A DNA stretch of 64,000 nucleotides, taken from positions 1 through 64,000 of the forward strand of contig CAVTTJ010000009.1 of the NCBI GenBank assembly GCA_963737575.1, in the 5' to 3' direction. Shown in pieces: positions 12,418 to 20,666 of this stretch. Position 1 is the stretch's first letter; each line of letters opens with the position of its first letter. The translations under genes were made by a program, and so were the position numbers. Below the pieces are notes generated by a model that made no database searches, had not been told where the DNA came from, and saw nothing but the letters and a program-made list of their open reading frames with translations. This stretch comes from VRUE01 sp963737575. GTDB lineage: Bacteria; Actinomycetota; Thermoleophilia; Solirubrobacterales; 70-9.

Positions 12418-13004
12418 GCCGCACGGCCGAGAAGAAGCGCAGCACGGCGGAGACCCAGATCGGGCTCTCCCTCGACCTCGACGGAGGGGAGTCGAGCGCG
12501 GCCACCGGCGTCGGGTTCCTCGACCACATGCTCGACCTGCTCGCCCGCCACGGGCGGCTGGGCCTGCGGGTCGAGGCCAGCGGCGACCTCGAGACCGGCG
12601 CCCACCACACGGTCGAGGACGTCGGCATCGTCCTCGGTCAGGCGCTCGACGAGGCGCTCGGCGATCGCGCCGGGATCCGTCGCTACGGCTCGGCCCTGGT
12701 GCCGATGGACGAGTCGCTGGCCGATTGCGCGATCGACATCTCCGGCAGGCCCCTCTGCATCTTCGATGCCGATCTCCCGGCGACCTCGATCGCCGGCTTC
12801 GACACAGAGCTGACCGAGGAGTTCTTCCGCGCAGTCGCCAACGCCTCGAAGATGACCCTGCACCTCTCGGTCCGCTACGGGACGAACGCACACCACATGA
12901 TCGAGGCCTGCTTCAAGGCCTTCGCCCGTGCCCTCCGCGTCGCCGTCGCGATCGACCCCGACGAGACCGGCGTGCCCTCGACGAAGGGGACGCTCAATGG
13001 GTAA
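12414..13004 (+). CDS. hisB: Imidazoleglycerol-phosphate dehydratase
   Basis: 196 aa, a monofunctional HisB without the phosphatase domain of enterics. It dehydrates imidazole glycerol phosphate to imidazole acetol phosphate. The manganese-binding histidine motifs are visible: GFLDHMLDLLARHG and GAHHTVEDVGI in the N-half, and YGTNAHHMIEACFKAFARAL in the C-half. The gene overlaps hisH by 8 bp. Confidence 0.96.
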   Translation: MSRTAEKKRSTAETQIGLSLDLDGGESSAATGVGFLDHMLDLLARHGRLGLRVEASGDLETGAHHTVEDVGIVLGQALDEALGDRAGIRRYGSALVPMDESLADCAIDISGRPLCIFDADLPATSIAGFDTELTEEFFRAVANASKMTLHLSVRYGTNAHHMIEACFKAFARALRVAVAIDPDETGVPSTKGTLNG

Positions 13005-13638
13005 AACGACCCGGATCTGCATCCTCGACTACGGGATGGGGAACCTGCGCTCGGTTGAGAAGGCGCTTCAGCACGTCGGCGCCGCCAAGGTTGTGATCGC
13101 CAACGACCCGGCCGCGGTCCGCGCCGCCGACGGGCTGATCCTTCCCGGCGTCGGTGCATTCCCGCGGGCGATGGAGCGGATCGGGGATCTCGGCATCGAC
13201 GGCCTGGTCGCCGAGCGCCGCGAGGCCGGCGTGCCGATCCTCGGGATCTGCCTCGGGCTGCAGCTGCTCTTCGACTCGACCACGGAGCTGGGCGGCGCCG
13301 CCGGCCTCGGGTTGCTCCCGGGCGAGGTCACGGGCCTCGACGCCGAGGGGCTCAAGGTCCCGCACATCGGCTGGTCGCCGGTCTCCTGGGCGCGGCAGTC
13401 GCGGCTGACGGAGGGGATCGAGACAGGGACCCCGTTCTACTTCGTCCACTCGTTCAGCCCGCGGCCGGAGGCTGCCGACCTGCTCGGCACCGCGGAGTAT
13501 GGGGCGCGCTTCGCCTGTGCGGCCGAGCGCGACAACGTCTTCGGCGTCCAGTTCCACCCGGAGAAGTCGAGCGGCGCCGGCCTGCGCCTACTGGCCAACT
13601 TCGCGGGCGTCTGCGCCCGGGCGCCCGCGACGGCGTGA
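12997..13638 (+). CDS. hisH: Imidazole glycerol phosphate synthase, glutamine amidotransferase subunit
   Basis: 213 aa. It supplies ammonia from glutamine to HisF. It is a class I amidotransferase with nucleophile Cys in ILGICLGLQLLF and the His-Glu pair in GVQFHPEKSS; LDYGMGNLRSVEKAL marks the N-terminus. ATG 12997 is chosen because the product then starts just before the conserved ICILDYGMGN. The frame remains open upstream inside hisB. Its stop overlaps the hisA GTG. Confidence 0.95.
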   Translation: MGKTTRICILDYGMGNLRSVEKALQHVGAAKVVIANDPAAVRAADGLILPGVGAFPRAMERIGDLGIDGLVAERREAGVPILGICLGLQLLFDSTTELGGAAGLGLLPGEVTGLDAEGLKVPHIGWSPVSWARQSRLTEGIETGTPFYFVHSFSPRPEAADLLGTAEYGARFACAAERDNVFGVQFHPEKSSGAGLRLLANFAGVCARAPATA

Positions 13639-14363
13639 TCCTCTACCCGGCGATCGACATCCGCGGCGGCGGCGCGGTGCGGCTGCTGCAGGGCGATTAC
13701 GAGCGCGAGACCTCCTACGACGCCGACCCGGCCGACGCCGCCATCCGCTGGTCGGCCGACGGCGCCGAGTTCATCCACGTCGTCGACCTCGACGGCGCGC
13801 GCGGCGGGGTGCCCGAGAACCTCGAGGCGGTGCGGAGGATCGCAGGCGCGGCGGGGTGCCCGATTCAGGTCGGCGGTGGCCTCCGCGACGCGGAGGCGGT
13901 CGAGGCGGTCCTCGCCGCCGGCGCCGAGCGGGCGGTGATCGGGACGGCGGCTCTGAGGGATCCGGAGTTCCTCGAGCGGATGCTCGAGCGCCACCGCGAG
14001 CGGATAGTGGTCTCGGTCGACTCCCGCGGCGGCCAGGTCGCGCTTCAGGGATGGACCGAGGGGAGCGGGCGGGACGTTGCCGAGGCGGTCGCCGAGCTGA
14101 GCTCGCGCGGCGTCGTGCGCTTCCTCTGTACGACGATCGAGGTCGACGGGACGATGGAGGGCCCGGCCCTCGACGAGCTCGCCCGCGTCGCGGCGGCGAC
14201 CGAGGCCGAGGTGATCGCCTCGGGCGGCGTCGGCTTGCTTACTGACCTCGAGGCGCTGGCGGCCGGCGCCCCGGCGAACGTCACGGGCGCGATCGTAGGC
14301 CGCGCCCTGTACGAGGGCCGGTTCACGGTCGCCGAGGCGATTGCCGCTCTGGGCCGGGGCTAG
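13635..14363 (+). CDS. hisA: Phosphoribosylformimino-AICAR-phosphate isomerase
   Basis: 242 aa (beta-alpha)8 barrel. It opens the ribose of ProFAR (an Amadori rearrangement). The N-terminal catalytic Asp is in YPAIDIRGG and the second in VVSVDSRGG; the phosphate-binding glycines IQVGGGLRD and ASGGVGLLTD are intact. In some actinobacteria this protein (PriA) also serves tryptophan synthesis; no trpF gene is in the window, so that possibility stays open. GTG start. Confidence 0.94.
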   Translation: MILYPAIDIRGGGAVRLLQGDYERETSYDADPADAAIRWSADGAEFIHVVDLDGARGGVPENLEAVRRIAGAAGCPIQVGGGLRDAEAVEAVLAAGAERAVIGTAALRDPEFLERMLERHRERIVVSVDSRGGQVALQGWTEGSGRDVAEAVAELSSRGVVRFLCTTIEVDGTMEGPALDELARVAAATEAEVIASGGVGLLTDLEALAAGAPANVTGAIVGRALYEGRFTVAEAIAALGRG

Positions 14364-14372
14364 GCTTCATTG

Positions 14373-15233
14373 ATGGTCCTGAAACGGGTGATCCCCTGCC
14401 TCGACGTCGACGCCGGCCGCGTCGTCAAGGGCACCAACTTCGTCGGCCTCCGCGACGCCGGCGACCCGGTCGAGCTCGCCGAACGCTACGACGCGGAGGG
14501 CGCCGACGAGCTCGTCTTCCTCGACATCACCGCCTCGCACGAGCAGCGCGAGACGATCGTAGAGCTCGCCCGCCGCACCGCCGACAACGTCTTCATCCCG
14601 TTCACGATCGGCGGCGGGATCCGCTCCGTCGAGGACGCGCAGGCGGTCCTCGACGCCGGCGCCGACAAGATCTCGGTCAACTCGGCGGCTCTCGCCAGGC
14701 CCGAGCTCCTGACCGAGCTCGCCGACCACTTCGGCGCCCAGTGCGTCGTAATCGCAATCGATGCCAAACGGGCCTTCGACCCCTCTGAGAGAGCTGCCAA
14801 CCCGACCACTTCCGACCGCGGGAGCGACCGAGCGTCGCAGATTGATTCCCGCGAGGGAGCGGGAGCCGAGGAAGTGGTCGGAATTTATGACGTTTATGTA
14901 AATGGGGGGAGGACGAGGGTCGAGGGGCGGGATGCGGTGTCGTGGGCGGTCGAGGCGGTCGAGCGCGGGGCGGGGGAGGTGCTGCTGACGAGCATGGACC
15001 GCGACGGGACCGCGGACGGCTACGACCTCGACCTTACCCGGGCGGTGAGCGATGCGGTCCCGGTTCCGGTGATCGCCTCCGGCGGCGCCGGCTCGCTGGA
15101 GCATCTGAGCGAGGCGATCGCCGACGGCGCCGCCGACGCGGTGCTCTGCGCCTCGATCTTCCACTACGGGGACTACCGTGTGCGCGACGCGAAGCTGCAC
15201 CTCGCGGACGCCGGGATCCCGGTGCGCATCTGA
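14373..15233 (+). CDS. hisF: Imidazole glycerol phosphate synthase, cyclase subunit, with repeat-derived insertion
   Basis: 286 aa, ~30 longer than usual. The barrel enzyme forms IGP and AICAR with HisH. The catalytic Asp is in IPCLDVDAGRVVKG and the second in LLTSMDRDGT; FTIGGGIRSVEDA and VIASGGAGSLEHL bind phosphate. Between IAIDAKR and YDVYVNGGR, where HisF normally has a few residues, lie ~30 extra ones rich in Ser, Arg, Glu and Asp (ANPTTSDRGSDRASQID and more). They are encoded by an in-frame palindromic element (14802-14881). Both flanks keep normal sequence, so the enzyme is probably active with an enlarged loop. TTG 14370 is an alternative start. Confidence 0.95.
   Translation: MVLKRVIPCLDVDAGRVVKGTNFVGLRDAGDPVELAERYDAEGADELVFLDITASHEQRETIVELARRTADNVFIPFTIGGGIRSVEDAQAVLDAGADKISVNSAALARPELLTELADHFGAQCVVIAIDAKRAFDPSERAANPTTSDRGSDRASQIDSREGAGAEEVVGIYDVYVNGGRTRVEGRDAVSWAVEAVERGAGEVLLTSMDRDGTADGYDLDLTRAVSDAVPVPVIASGGAGSLEHLSEAIADGAADAVLCASIFHYGDYRVRDAKLHLADAGIPVRI
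14802..14881 (+). repeat. Palindromic repeat inserted in frame in hisF
   Basis: A perfect 12 bp inverted repeat, CCGACCACTTCC (14802-14813) and GGAAGTGGTCGG (14870-14881), encloses a second stem CGCGGGA (14817-14823) / TCCCGCG (14847-14853). The core GACCGCGGGAGCGACCGAGC resembles GACGCGGGAGCGAGCGAGC of copies B1 and B2. The centre TCGCAGATTGATTCC resembles the centre of the tsf-pyrH copy. Confidence 0.75.
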
Positions 15234-15236
15234 GCG

Positions 15237-16367
15237 ATGTCGCCGCCGCTGACGCCCACCGCGGACCTCGGCAGGGCGCTCGAGGACGCCTATCCGGAGC
15301 TCGCGCCCGTCGCCGCGGCGGCGACCTCGCCCGTCTACCTCGTCGGCGGCGCCGTCCGCGACCTGCTGCTGAGGCGGGGGCGCTCCGACATCGACCTTGT
15401 CGTCGTCGGCGATGCGGCGGAGCTCGCCGCCGGAGTCGGGGCGGAGTGGACGGAGCACGAGCGCTTCGGGACCGCGATGGCGGTCCTCGACGGACATCGC
15501 ATCGACATCGCCGCCGCCCGCGTCGAGACCTACCCGACGCCGGGAGCGCTTCCGGAGGTGGAGCCCGCGCCCGGCATCGAGGCCGACCTCTCACGGCGGG
15601 ATCTCACGATCAACGCGATGGCGATCCCGCTGGGGGAGGGGCCCGACCTGATCGACCCCCACGGCGGCAGGGCAGACCTCGAGGCGGGCCGGTTGCGGGT
15701 CCTCCACCCCGGCTCCTTCAAGGACGACCCCACCAGGGCGCTGCGGGCCGCGCGCTACGCGGCGCGGTTCGGCTTCGAGCCCGAGCCGGAGACCGCCGGG
15801 CTTCTCCTCGAGGCCGACCTCGACACCGTTTCCGCCGACCGCCGCGATGCCGACCTTCGCCGGATCGCCATCGAGCCGGAGGCCGTTCGCGCCCTCGAGC
15901 TGCTCTCGGAGTGGCGCCTGGTCGAGCCGCGCGCCGGCGGCCTCGAGCTCGCCGGCCGCGTCGCCGACCTGCTCGCCGGGCCGCCGTGGGAGGGATTCGC
16001 CCCGCGGGTGGACGCGATTCTCGCCGCGACACTCGGTCCGCTCGGAAGCGCCGGTCGCCTCGTCGAGCTCAACCCGGAGCGGCCCTCGGAGGCGGTCGAG
16101 GCGGTCACCGGTGTCAACCCGGTGGAGCTCGCTCTGGCGCGGGCGATGGGCGCCGAGTGGCTCGACCGCTACCTGCTCGAGTGGCGCGGCGTCGGCCTCG
16201 AGATCGACGGTGCCGATCTTGTCGCCGCCGGGATCGAGGAGGGCCCGGCGGTGGGACGAGGCCTGCGGGAGGCGCTGCGGCTGAAGCTGGACCACGGGCT
16301 TTCCGGCAGGGCGGATGAGCTGGAGGCAGCGCTCGAGGCAGCGGGGGGGACCGATGGAGTGGCGTGA
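15237..16367 (+). CDS. CCA-adding-type tRNA nucleotidyltransferase / poly(A) polymerase family protein
   Basis: 376 aa. It is a class II nucleotidyltransferase. The NTase head has LVGGAVRDLLLRRG and the metal-binding pair SDIDLVVVGD; SRRDLTINAMA and DDPTRALRAARYAARFGF follow. The C-terminal half is helical. The likely role is adding or repairing the 3-prime CCA of tRNAs; family members split into CCA- or A-adding enzymes, which the sequence alone does not settle. The C-terminal region is shorter than in enteric Cca and lacks an HD domain. It follows hisF by 3 bp and overlaps pgeF by 14 bp. Confidence 0.85.
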   Translation: MSPPLTPTADLGRALEDAYPELAPVAAAATSPVYLVGGAVRDLLLRRGRSDIDLVVVGDAAELAAGVGAEWTEHERFGTAMAVLDGHRIDIAAARVETYPTPGALPEVEPAPGIEADLSRRDLTINAMAIPLGEGPDLIDPHGGRADLEAGRLRVLHPGSFKDDPTRALRAARYAARFGFEPEPETAGLLLEADLDTVSADRRDADLRRIAIEPEAVRALELLSEWRLVEPRAGGLELAGRVADLLAGPPWEGFAPRVDAILAATLGPLGSAGRLVELNPERPSEAVEAVTGVNPVELALARAMGAEWLDRYLLEWRGVGLEIDGADLVAAGIEEGPAVGRGLREALRLKLDHGLSGRADELEAALEAAGGTDGVA

Positions 16368-17097
16368 GGAGAACGGCATCGAGTGGCTCGAGGCCACGAT
16401 GGCCCCCGGCACCAGGGTCGCGTTCTCGACCAGATCCGGCGGCGTCAGCGAGGGGCCCTTCGCGAGCCTCAACCTCGGCGTGCTCACCGGTGACGAGCGT
16501 GGCGCGGTGATCGAGAACCGGCGACGGCTCGCCGCCGCCCTCGACCTCGACCCGGCGGCGGTGCTGATGGGGCGCCAGGTCCACGCCGCCGACGTCGACG
16601 TCCACCTCCGACGCCAGTCCCCGAGCCCGTTCGCTTCCCCCGGCGGCAGGATCGCCGAGGTCGACGGACAGGTCGCAACCGAGCCCGGCCTGGCTCCGCT
16701 CGTGCTCGTCGCCGACTGCCTCCCGGTCTCCCTCTGCGGGCCCGGCGGGGTCGCGATGCTCCACTGCGGCTGGCGCGGCCTCGCCGCCGGGATCGTCGCC
16801 CGCGGCGTGGAGGCGATCGCCGCGACGGACGCCGCGATCGGCCCCGGCATCGGCCCCTGCTGCTACGAGGTCGGAACGGACGTCCTCAGCGCCTTCGCGG
16901 CCCTCGGAATCGAGGCGCCCGGCCCGACCCTCGACCTCACCGCGGTCGCCCGCAGACTGCTCGCCGACGCCGGCGTCGAGCGAATCGAGGCCGCCGAGCT
17001 ATGCACAAGCTGCGAGGGCGATCGATTCTTCTCCCACCGCCGCGATGCCGGCAGCACCGGACGCCAGGCGGGGCTGGCCTGGATCGAGGCCGGCTGA
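16354..17097 (+). CDS. pgeF: PgeF/YfiH-type purine nucleoside phosphorylase (formerly polyphenol oxidase family)
   Basis: 247 aa from ATG 16354, which is preceded by a G-rich run. It is a multicopper-oxidase-unrelated family that acts on nucleosides in the cytoplasm and edits wrongly made peptidoglycan precursors. The conserved Cys/His sites are visible: MGRQVHAADV, VLVADCLPVSL, LHCGWRGLAAG and GPGIGPCCYEVG. Its place between cell-wall and division genes (yggS, sepF) is the usual actinobacterial arrangement. An upstream in-frame ATG (16315) inside the tRNA nucleotidyltransferase gene is less likely. Confidence 0.9.
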   Translation: MEWREENGIEWLEATMAPGTRVAFSTRSGGVSEGPFASLNLGVLTGDERGAVIENRRRLAAALDLDPAAVLMGRQVHAADVDVHLRRQSPSPFASPGGRIAEVDGQVATEPGLAPLVLVADCLPVSLCGPGGVAMLHCGWRGLAAGIVARGVEAIAATDAAIGPGIGPCCYEVGTDVLSAFAALGIEAPGPTLDLTAVARRLLADAGVERIEAAELCTSCEGDRFFSHRRDAGSTGRQAGLAWIEAG

Positions 17098-17098
17098 G

Positions 17099-17731
17099 AT
17101 GCCGGGCCTGATCGAAGGGATCGAGGCGGCGAAGGTCGCCGCCAACCTCGAGGAGGCGCGGGCGCTCGCCGGCGACCGCGTCGAGATCCTCGCCGCGACC
17201 AAGTACGTGCGCATGGAGGAGATGGGCGTCCTCGCCGAGGCGGGGGTGACGCTGGTCGGCGAGAACCGCCTGCAGGACATGGCGGCAAAGCGGGAGCGCT
17301 GGGGGGACGCGTTCGAGTGGGACTTCATCGGGATCCTTCAGAGCCGCAAGGTGAAGCAGCTGCTGCCGATCTGCCGCCTGATCCACTCGGTGGCGACCGA
17401 CTCGGCGCTCGAGCAGCTCGGCCGCCACGGAACCCCCGAGACCGAGGTCCTCGTCGAGGTCAACGTCGCCGGCGAGGATCGGAAGGCGGGAGTCGCGCCG
17501 GCAGAGCTGGGCCCGTTCATCGAGCGCTGCCCGATCCGTGTCTCGGGCCTGATGACGATGCCCCCGTTCAGCCAGGACCCGGAGGCCTCGCGCCCGCACT
17601 TCGCCCGCCTCGCGGAGCTCGCTTCGGGGCACGGCCTCGCGCGGCTCTCGATGGGGACCTCGCAGGACTGGCAGGTCGCCGTCGAGGAGGGCGCGACGAT
17701 CGTCAGGCTCGGAACCGCCCTCTACATGTGA
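17099..17731 (+). CDS. yggS: Pyridoxal-phosphate homeostasis protein (YggS/PLPBP)
   Basis: 210 aa. It binds PLP on a lysine (ILAATKYV, about residue 37) in a fold like the N-terminal barrel of alanine racemase, and is thought to buffer PLP. GENRLQD, WDFIGILQSRKVK, VLVEVNVAGEDRKAG and SGLMTMPP are diagnostic; SMGTSQDWQVAVEEGATIVR near the end binds the cofactor phosphate. The ATG starts 1 bp after the pgeF stop, and the start agrees with family length. Confidence 0.92.
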   Translation: MPGLIEGIEAAKVAANLEEARALAGDRVEILAATKYVRMEEMGVLAEAGVTLVGENRLQDMAAKRERWGDAFEWDFIGILQSRKVKQLLPICRLIHSVATDSALEQLGRHGTPETEVLVEVNVAGEDRKAGVAPAELGPFIERCPIRVSGLMTMPPFSQDPEASRPHFARLAELASGHGLARLSMGTSQDWQVAVEEGATIVRLGTALYM

Positions 17732-17788
17732 CGACTGCTGCATAATTGGCGAAGGAATCGGCCGCTCCAAGCCGAATGATGCGCTGAT

Positions 17789-18328
17789 ATGGCTCTCCGA
17801 GACACATGGCACAAAGCGCTTGTCTACTTCGGCTTGGCCGAAGACCACGACTACGGTCCGGAGTACGAGGAAGAATTCGTCCCTGACTCCGATGAGGACC
17901 TCGACGACGGCCGCGATTCCGGCCAGGTTCGGCGGCTACCCACCTCGCGGCGGGCACGGCGCGACGAGATCGACGACATCTTCGCCGACGACGAGCCGAT
18001 AGCGGCCTCGAGGACGCGCGTGCTGCGGCCGGTTGGCAACGGCGACTCCGACGTCCAGGTCCATCTGGTGATTCCCCGCAACTTCAACGACGCCCAGCAG
18101 GTCGCGGACCAGTTCAAGCGCAAGGTGCCGGTGATCCTCAACCTGCAGACGACCGATCACGAGCTGTCCAAGCGCATGATCGACTTCAGCTCCGGCCTCA
18201 CCTACGCGCTCGACGGGGGCATGCAACGGATCGCCGAGAAGATCTTCCTGCTCACGCCGCGCAACGTCGAGGTCTCCGCTGAGGAGAAGGCGCGACTCCT
18301 CGACAAAGGCTTCTTCAACCAGTCATAG
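17789..18328 (+). CDS. sepF: Cell division protein SepF
   Basis: 179 aa. The N-terminus MALRDTWHKALVYFGLAED is an amphipathic membrane-binding helix, followed by an acidic, disordered linker. The C-terminal SepF domain (about residues 88-170) has VIPRNFNDAQQVADQFKRK, RMIDFSSGLTYAL and FLLTPRNVEVSAEEK. It tethers FtsZ to the membrane in bacteria without FtsA. It follows yggS after 57 bp; that gap contains CATAAT preceded by TG (17740-17745), a possible extended -10. Confidence 0.94.
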   Translation: MALRDTWHKALVYFGLAEDHDYGPEYEEEFVPDSDEDLDDGRDSGQVRRLPTSRRARRDEIDDIFADDEPIAASRTRVLRPVGNGDSDVQVHLVIPRNFNDAQQVADQFKRKVPVILNLQTTDHELSKRMIDFSSGLTYALDGGMQRIAEKIFLLTPRNVEVSAEEKARLLDKGFFNQS

Positions 18329-18365
18329 CCTGCCCTCCAGGCCGCCCGTCACTAGGCTGCGAGCG

Positions 18366-19109
18366 ATGGTTGTCGGGTTCATAGGCTCTGGCAGCATGGC
18401 CGCGGCGATGGCGCGCGGCTGGGTCGGCGCGGTCGACGGCATGCTGTTCACCGACTCCGGCTCGGGCAGGGCAGAGGAGCTGGCGGCGGAGGTAGACGGT
18501 AAGGCCGGGGGATCGAACGCCGAGCTCGCCGAGGCGGCGGACGTGGTGGTCCTCGCCGTCAAGCCGGCCCGCCTGGCCGACGTCTCGGCGGAGATCGGCG
18601 CGGTGGAGACGCCACTCGTCTCCCTGATCGGGGCGACATCGCTGGAGAGCGTCCGTGCCGCCTTCCCGCGCGCCGACGTCTTCCGGGTGATGCCGAACGT
18701 CGCGGTCGAGGTGCGAAGAGGGGTCCTCTGCATCGCCGGCGGCGACTCGCCAGAGGTCAGGGCGCTGCTCGATCTCCTCGGCAAGACCGTCGAACTTCCG
18801 GACTCGCAGTTCGACGCGGCGACGGCGGTGATGGGGTGCGCCCCGGCCTACCTCGCTCTCGCGGTCGAGGCGATCGCCGGCGCCGGCGCCGAGGCGGGTC
18901 TCGACGAGGCTCTCGCCCGCGAGCTGGTCGTCGAGGCAGCGGCGGGCACCGCCGAGCTGCTCGAGAGCCGCGACCCGGCCGAGGTGATGCGGGCCGTCGC
19001 GTCTCCGGGGGGAAGCACCGAGGCCGGGCTCCAGGCGCTCGAGCGCGAGGGGGGGCGGGACGCGTTCGCGGCCGCGGTCAGGGCCTCGCTGGAGAGGATG
19101 AATCCGTGA
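18366..19109 (+). CDS. proC: Pyrroline-5-carboxylate reductase
   Basis: 247 aa. It makes proline from pyrroline-5-carboxylate with NAD(P)H. The Rossmann motif VVGFIGSGSMAAAMARGW is at the N-terminus, AVKPARLADV and FRVMPNVAVEVRRGV follow, and the C-terminal dimer domain carries AVASPGGSTEAGLQALE, the ProC signature. Length is slightly short for the family (260-270) but all motifs are present. The stop overlaps the yggT start. Confidence 0.93.
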   Translation: MVVGFIGSGSMAAAMARGWVGAVDGMLFTDSGSGRAEELAAEVDGKAGGSNAELAEAADVVVLAVKPARLADVSAEIGAVETPLVSLIGATSLESVRAAFPRADVFRVMPNVAVEVRRGVLCIAGGDSPEVRALLDLLGKTVELPDSQFDAATAVMGCAPAYLALAVEAIAGAGAEAGLDEALARELVVEAAAGTAELLESRDPAEVMRAVASPGGSTEAGLQALEREGGRDAFAAAVRASLERMNP

Positions 19110-19408
19110 TCGCTCTCGCGCTGACCCGCACCGACGTCGCCGAATACGTCGGTGCCCTGTTCCTCGTCTACATCGTCCTGATCCTGATCCGCGTGCTGAT
19201 TTCCTGGGTGCCGCGGATGCCGTACAACCGGGCGCTTCGTGCCTGCCTCGACTTCGTCACCGAGACCACCGACCCCTACATCAACCTCTTCAGGCGATTC
19301 CTGCCGCCGATCGGCGGCGGCGGGTTCGCCCTCGACCTGAGCCCGATGATCGCGATCATCGTCCTAGTCGTGCTCCGGGTCGTGGTCGTCGGCCTGATCG
19401 AAGGGTGA
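19106..19408 (+). CDS. YggT family membrane protein
   Basis: 100 aa with two hydrophobic segments (about residues 15-35 and 75-97). Conserved features include VLISWVPRMPYN and TDPYINLFRRFLPPIGG, then DLSPMIAIIVLVVLR. Members are small integral membrane proteins found next to sepF or proC in many bacteria and linked to osmotic adaptation or division; the biochemical role is not established. The GTG start (19106) overlaps the proC stop. Confidence 0.85.
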   Translation: MIALALTRTDVAEYVGALFLVYIVLILIRVLISWVPRMPYNRALRACLDFVTETTDPYINLFRRFLPPIGGGGFALDLSPMIAIIVLVVLRVVVVGLIEG

Positions 19409-19860
19409 GAGTGGACCGCGGTCGCGCCTGGCGCCTCGCCGGCGCTCTGTGCGGTCTCGTCGTCGCCGTCGACCAGGGGGTCAAGGCGGCGATCGAGGCA
19501 AATTTCTACCCCGGCGAGCACGTCGACGTCCTCGGCCCGTTCGGCCTCACCCTCGCCCACAACAACGGCGTCGCCTTCGGGCTGGCAGGCGATGGGGGTG
19601 GCCTGCTCGTCGCCTTCGCGCTCGGCAGCCTGGCGTTCATCGGCTGGCTCTTCTCGCGCGACCCGACCCGCCCCTTCATGTGGGTCGCGGTCGGGCTCCT
19701 CGCCGGCGGCGCCCTCGGCAACCTCGCCGACAGGATCCGTGCCGAAGCGGTGACCGATTACGTCGACATCTTCTCCTGGCCCCCGTTCAACCTCGCCGAC
19801 GTCTCGATCACCCTCGGTGTGCTGCTGCTGGCGCTGAGCCTCACCGGGGACCAGCGATGA
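19405..19860 (+). CDS. lspA: Lipoprotein signal peptidase (signal peptidase II)
   Basis: 151 aa with four membrane helices. It cleaves prolipoprotein signal peptides before the lipidated Cys. The catalytic aspartates are Asp109 (ALGNLADRI) and Asp132 (FNLADVSITLG); VDQGVKAAI and AHNNGVAFGL are the conserved first-helix and loop motifs. GTG 19405 overlaps the previous stop; GTG 19411 is an alternative start. A substrate candidate in the window is the lipoprotein at 47419. Confidence 0.93.
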   Translation: MRVDRGRAWRLAGALCGLVVAVDQGVKAAIEANFYPGEHVDVLGPFGLTLAHNNGVAFGLAGDGGGLLVAFALGSLAFIGWLFSRDPTRPFMWVAVGLLAGGALGNLADRIRAEAVTDYVDIFSWPPFNLADVSITLGVLLLALSLTGDQR

Positions 19861-20534
19861 GCGCGGGCGATCTCCGAATCGTCCACATCGACGACTCGCT
19901 CGCGGTGATCGACAAGCCCGCCGGGCTCGTCGTCCACCCGGCGCCCTCGCACACCGGCCCTACCCTGGTCGACGAGCTCGGCGAGATCCTCGGCGGCGGC
20001 GAGCCCGAGCGGCCGGGCATCGTCCACCGCCTCGACAAGGGGACGAGCGGGCTGATGGTCGTCGCCCGCGGCGAGGATGCGCTGCGAGCGCTGCAGGCGC
20101 AGGTCCGCCGCCGCCAGGTGGAGCGCATCTACCTCGCGCTCGCCGCCGGCCGGCTGCCCTCCCGGTCGGGGACCATCGACGCGCCGATCGGCCGCGCCAC
20201 CCGCCAACGCCACCGGATGGCGGTCTCCGGAGCGGCCTCGCGGCAGGCGCGGACACACTTCACGGTGCTCGAGCTTCTCCCGCGCGAGACCCTCCTCGAA
20301 GCCCGGCTTGAGACGGGCCGCACGCACCAGATCCGCGCCCACTTCGCAGCGATCGAGCACCCCCTCATCGGCGACCCGACCTATGGCGGTGAGGTGCGAT
20401 ACGAGCTCGAGCGGCCCTTCCTCCACGCCCACAGGCTGGCCTTCACCCATCCCGTCAGCGGAGTCGAGATGGCCTTCTCCTCGGAGCTGCCGGGCGACCT
20501 CGCGGCGGCCCTGGAGGCCGCTCGCGGGACCTGA
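19857..20534 (+). CDS. RluA-family pseudouridine synthase without S4 domain
   Basis: 225 aa. The catalytic Asp is in GIVHRLDKGTSGLMVVA; LVVHPAPSHTGPTLVDEL and ARLETGRTHQIRAHFA are RluA-family motifs. RluC and RluD proteins carry an N-terminal S4 RNA-binding domain (~70 aa); here the catalytic domain starts at once (LRIVHIDDSLAVIDKP), so the target (23S or tRNA) cannot be read from the sequence. ATG 19857 overlaps the lspA stop, leaving no room for an S4 domain in this frame. Confidence 0.88.
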   Translation: MSAGDLRIVHIDDSLAVIDKPAGLVVHPAPSHTGPTLVDELGEILGGGEPERPGIVHRLDKGTSGLMVVARGEDALRALQAQVRRRQVERIYLALAAGRLPSRSGTIDAPIGRATRQRHRMAVSGAASRQARTHFTVLELLPRETLLEARLETGRTHQIRAHFAAIEHPLIGDPTYGGEVRYELERPFLHAHRLAFTHPVSGVEMAFSSELPGDLAAALEAARGT

Positions 20535-20666
20535 GCCGGGCCGCCCCTCTACAATCCCTGACCCTTCAACCGACCCCCGCCGTATCGCCCCGGATCCTGA
20601 TCGGCAGCGGCCGAATCCCGGTCAGAGCGGTGGGGTAGCACCAAGAACCCAAGGAGACATCGAAAA

